A stretch of 64,000 nt of DNA from positions 50,885,881 to 50,949,880 of the forward strand of contig CM071597.1 in the NCBI GenBank assembly GCA_036435485.1, read 5' to 3'. Position 1 is the first letter of the stretch. Each line of letters opens with the position of its first letter. Under the pieces are notes generated by a model. The model worked only from the letters and a program-made list of their open reading frames with translations, made no database searches and was not told where the DNA came from. This DNA is from Saposhnikovia divaricata. Its lineage: Eukaryota > Streptophyta > Magnoliopsida > Apiales > Apiaceae. Shown here piece after piece: positions 62,527-64,000 of this stretch. The translations under genes were made by a program, and so were the position numbers.

Positions 62527-64000
62527 AGGCAAGAGTCTTATTGCTGTTAAGAGTTATAAAACTGGGGATTTGAGAGCTACTAGAGTGTTGAAAGATTTAA
62601 GAGATTATGACAAGGAGTTATGGATATTTAAGGAATTTATACAATTTAGCACTTAATGAATTACAAAGGAAATCTCTACGTGACAAAATATTATTACGAG
62701 GAGTTTAATTAAGATACGTTATGAAATGAGGATTAAGTGACAAGCATTGGTGGAAGAATAATAATACAAGGAATACATGCAAGTATCATGTAACTAGATT
62801 GTTAGAAAAGAAAACTAGAAAAGCAAAAGCAACAAATGAATAGTAACTAGTTGGTGCATTATTCTAGTAGACAAAGAGGTATGGTGTATGCCTAGCCTAC
62901 TACCTAGAGTGTCAACATGTGATACAATACATATACACATCAATACATATTACAATAATACAAGTCATAACCCCATCACCCAACCAAACAACTCTCCCCC
63001 CTTGTTCAAGAAGCTCTCGGCCAAGCATATTCAAGGGAGGAAGAAGAAATTTTCTTCAACTTCCCCTCACTTACAAATCAAGGCAAAATTCCTAGGTCTT
63101 CTATACACTATAAAGAAGGTATGCTATGAGTTTCAAACCATTTTGTCCATCCAATCTTGAGATATTAATTGTTGAAGATAGAATGAATAGTAACCAAGTT
63201 TGTTCATCTTTTAGATCTTGAAAGATTAAGGGTTGTAGGAGCTCATCTAAGTGTTCTTAGAGACTATAAAGCTCATCCAAGGTTCCTAGACACTCAAGAA
63301 GGTATAAAATCCTCACCCCTCTAAGCCATGGATTATTTATGATGTATATTGTTAGATCTAAGAATCTTAGTGTAAATCTTGGTTATAAGAGTTATGGATG
63401 ATGAAAATCTTGAGGTTATATGTTGTTGATGTGATTTTAAAGCTTGTACTTAGTGTATATAACCCCATGTGTGCTATAGAGAATAATCTTGGTGGTTTTG
63501 ATGATAGATGTGATGTATAAAGTGAGTTCTTGAATGTTTGAGAAAGGATATGTGCTGTGTAAAATTTCTAGGAGCATGTACTGTCTTGTAGGAGGGTTTT
63601 GAATCCCTAAATCTTGTCTCCCGAGGTCCTAATGCATATGGTTAGAAATGTATTTGAATGTAGTTTCCAGAAATGTAAAGTTCATGACTAGGTGATGTAT
63701 AGATTTTGAGTTATGACCCGAGGAGTGAAGAGTGGTTCTGAAATCCGAACTGCACTATATGGTCCACTTGTGAGCCCTCTTTAGACCCCTAAAAATTTAT
63801 GTAGGATCGTGGAAAAATTAGGAGAGCTAGTAATTGCAGTGGTAGAAGTTACCCAAAAAGAATTGGATTAAAATATGTATTTTTCAATTTTATAAAAATG
63901 TTAGAGTAAAATTCGCGCAAGTGAAAAAGTCGTAAGAGGAGTTAGTTGGGTATGATTTTAAGGAGGAATCAATACGCTTCGAATGTGGTAACCAAATTAA
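62371..64000 (+). mobile_element. Tekay 3' LTR, cut by the window end
   Basis: It matches bases 52458 to about 54096 of the 5' LTR; the remaining roughly 1.9 kb lies beyond the window. About two dozen substitutions and several small indels separate the copies, roughly 1.6 percent. This points to insertion well within the last few million years under usual plant rates. The frame at 62888-63160 is also open in the 5' LTR (52984-53256) but has no recognised content. Confidence 0.9.

Noticed and set aside
52984..63160. Identical 90-codon frames in both Tekay LTRs (52984-53256 and 62888-63160)
   Set aside because: Conservation here only reflects the recent common origin of the two LTRs; no equivalent was seen in the solo LTR, so there is no evidence of coding.
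1..64000. tRNA, rRNA, CRISPR arrays or bacterial-type defence genes
   Set aside because: I looked for cloverleaf-type tRNA boxes, ribosomal sequence and regularly spaced repeats. The only arrays are LTR minisatellites and microsatellites, and tRNA-like strings are PBS sites.

Overview
The window is nuclear DNA of a flowering plant, most likely a eudicot; an Apiaceae-like asterid is only a guess. It is AT-rich, has spliced genes with GT-AG introns, and is dominated by nested LTR retrotransposons. Only two host protein genes can be supported. One is an intact nine-exon gene for 20S proteasome subunit alpha-5 (29590-34633, plus). The other is an intact two-exon pectin methylesterase with an inhibitor pro-domain (36408-38366, minus). 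They converge, with 1.8 kb between their coding ends. That gap holds two related palindromic elements.

Left flank (1-27265) is a transposon nest. Bases 1-3436 are the 3' end and 3' LTR of a plus-strand Ty1/copia element. It abuts the truncated 3' LTR of a minus-strand relative, whose decayed interior (4940-13819) and full 5' LTR (13820-15896) follow. Many polypurine tracts upstream of the 3' LTRs and a long non-coding 3' region point to the Sirevirus (SIRE/Maximus) lineage. This copia interrupts an older minus-strand Ty3/gypsy element (PBS at 18107-18118, 5' LTR 18122-27265). That LTR is itself split by a 4570-bp solo LTR (20222-24791) flanked by perfect 5-bp target duplications.

Middle (27266-41400) is the genic island. 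It holds the two genes, a Stowaway-type MITE, two Helitron-like 3' ends, a SINE-like insert and microsatellites.

Right flank (41418-64000) is a second nest. A decayed minus-strand LINE is cut by a minus-strand Athila-derived LTR element that keeps gag and protease but has no reverse transcriptase or integrase. That element is in turn cut by a young plus-strand Tekay-type chromovirus (52458 to beyond the window end). The chromovirus has a 3.5-kb LTR, an extra acidic/arginine-rich ORF before gag, and a gag-pol broken by two frameshifts and one stop codon. Its two LTRs differ at only about two dozen of ~1630 comparable sites.

I found no bacterial-type system, CRISPR array or gene cluster. The most interesting material is structural. 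It includes a micro-ORF and a motif shared between chromoviral LTRs, replacement of one tandem array by another inside copia LTRs, a pol-less Athila derivative, and twin hairpin MITEs between two housekeeping-type genes.
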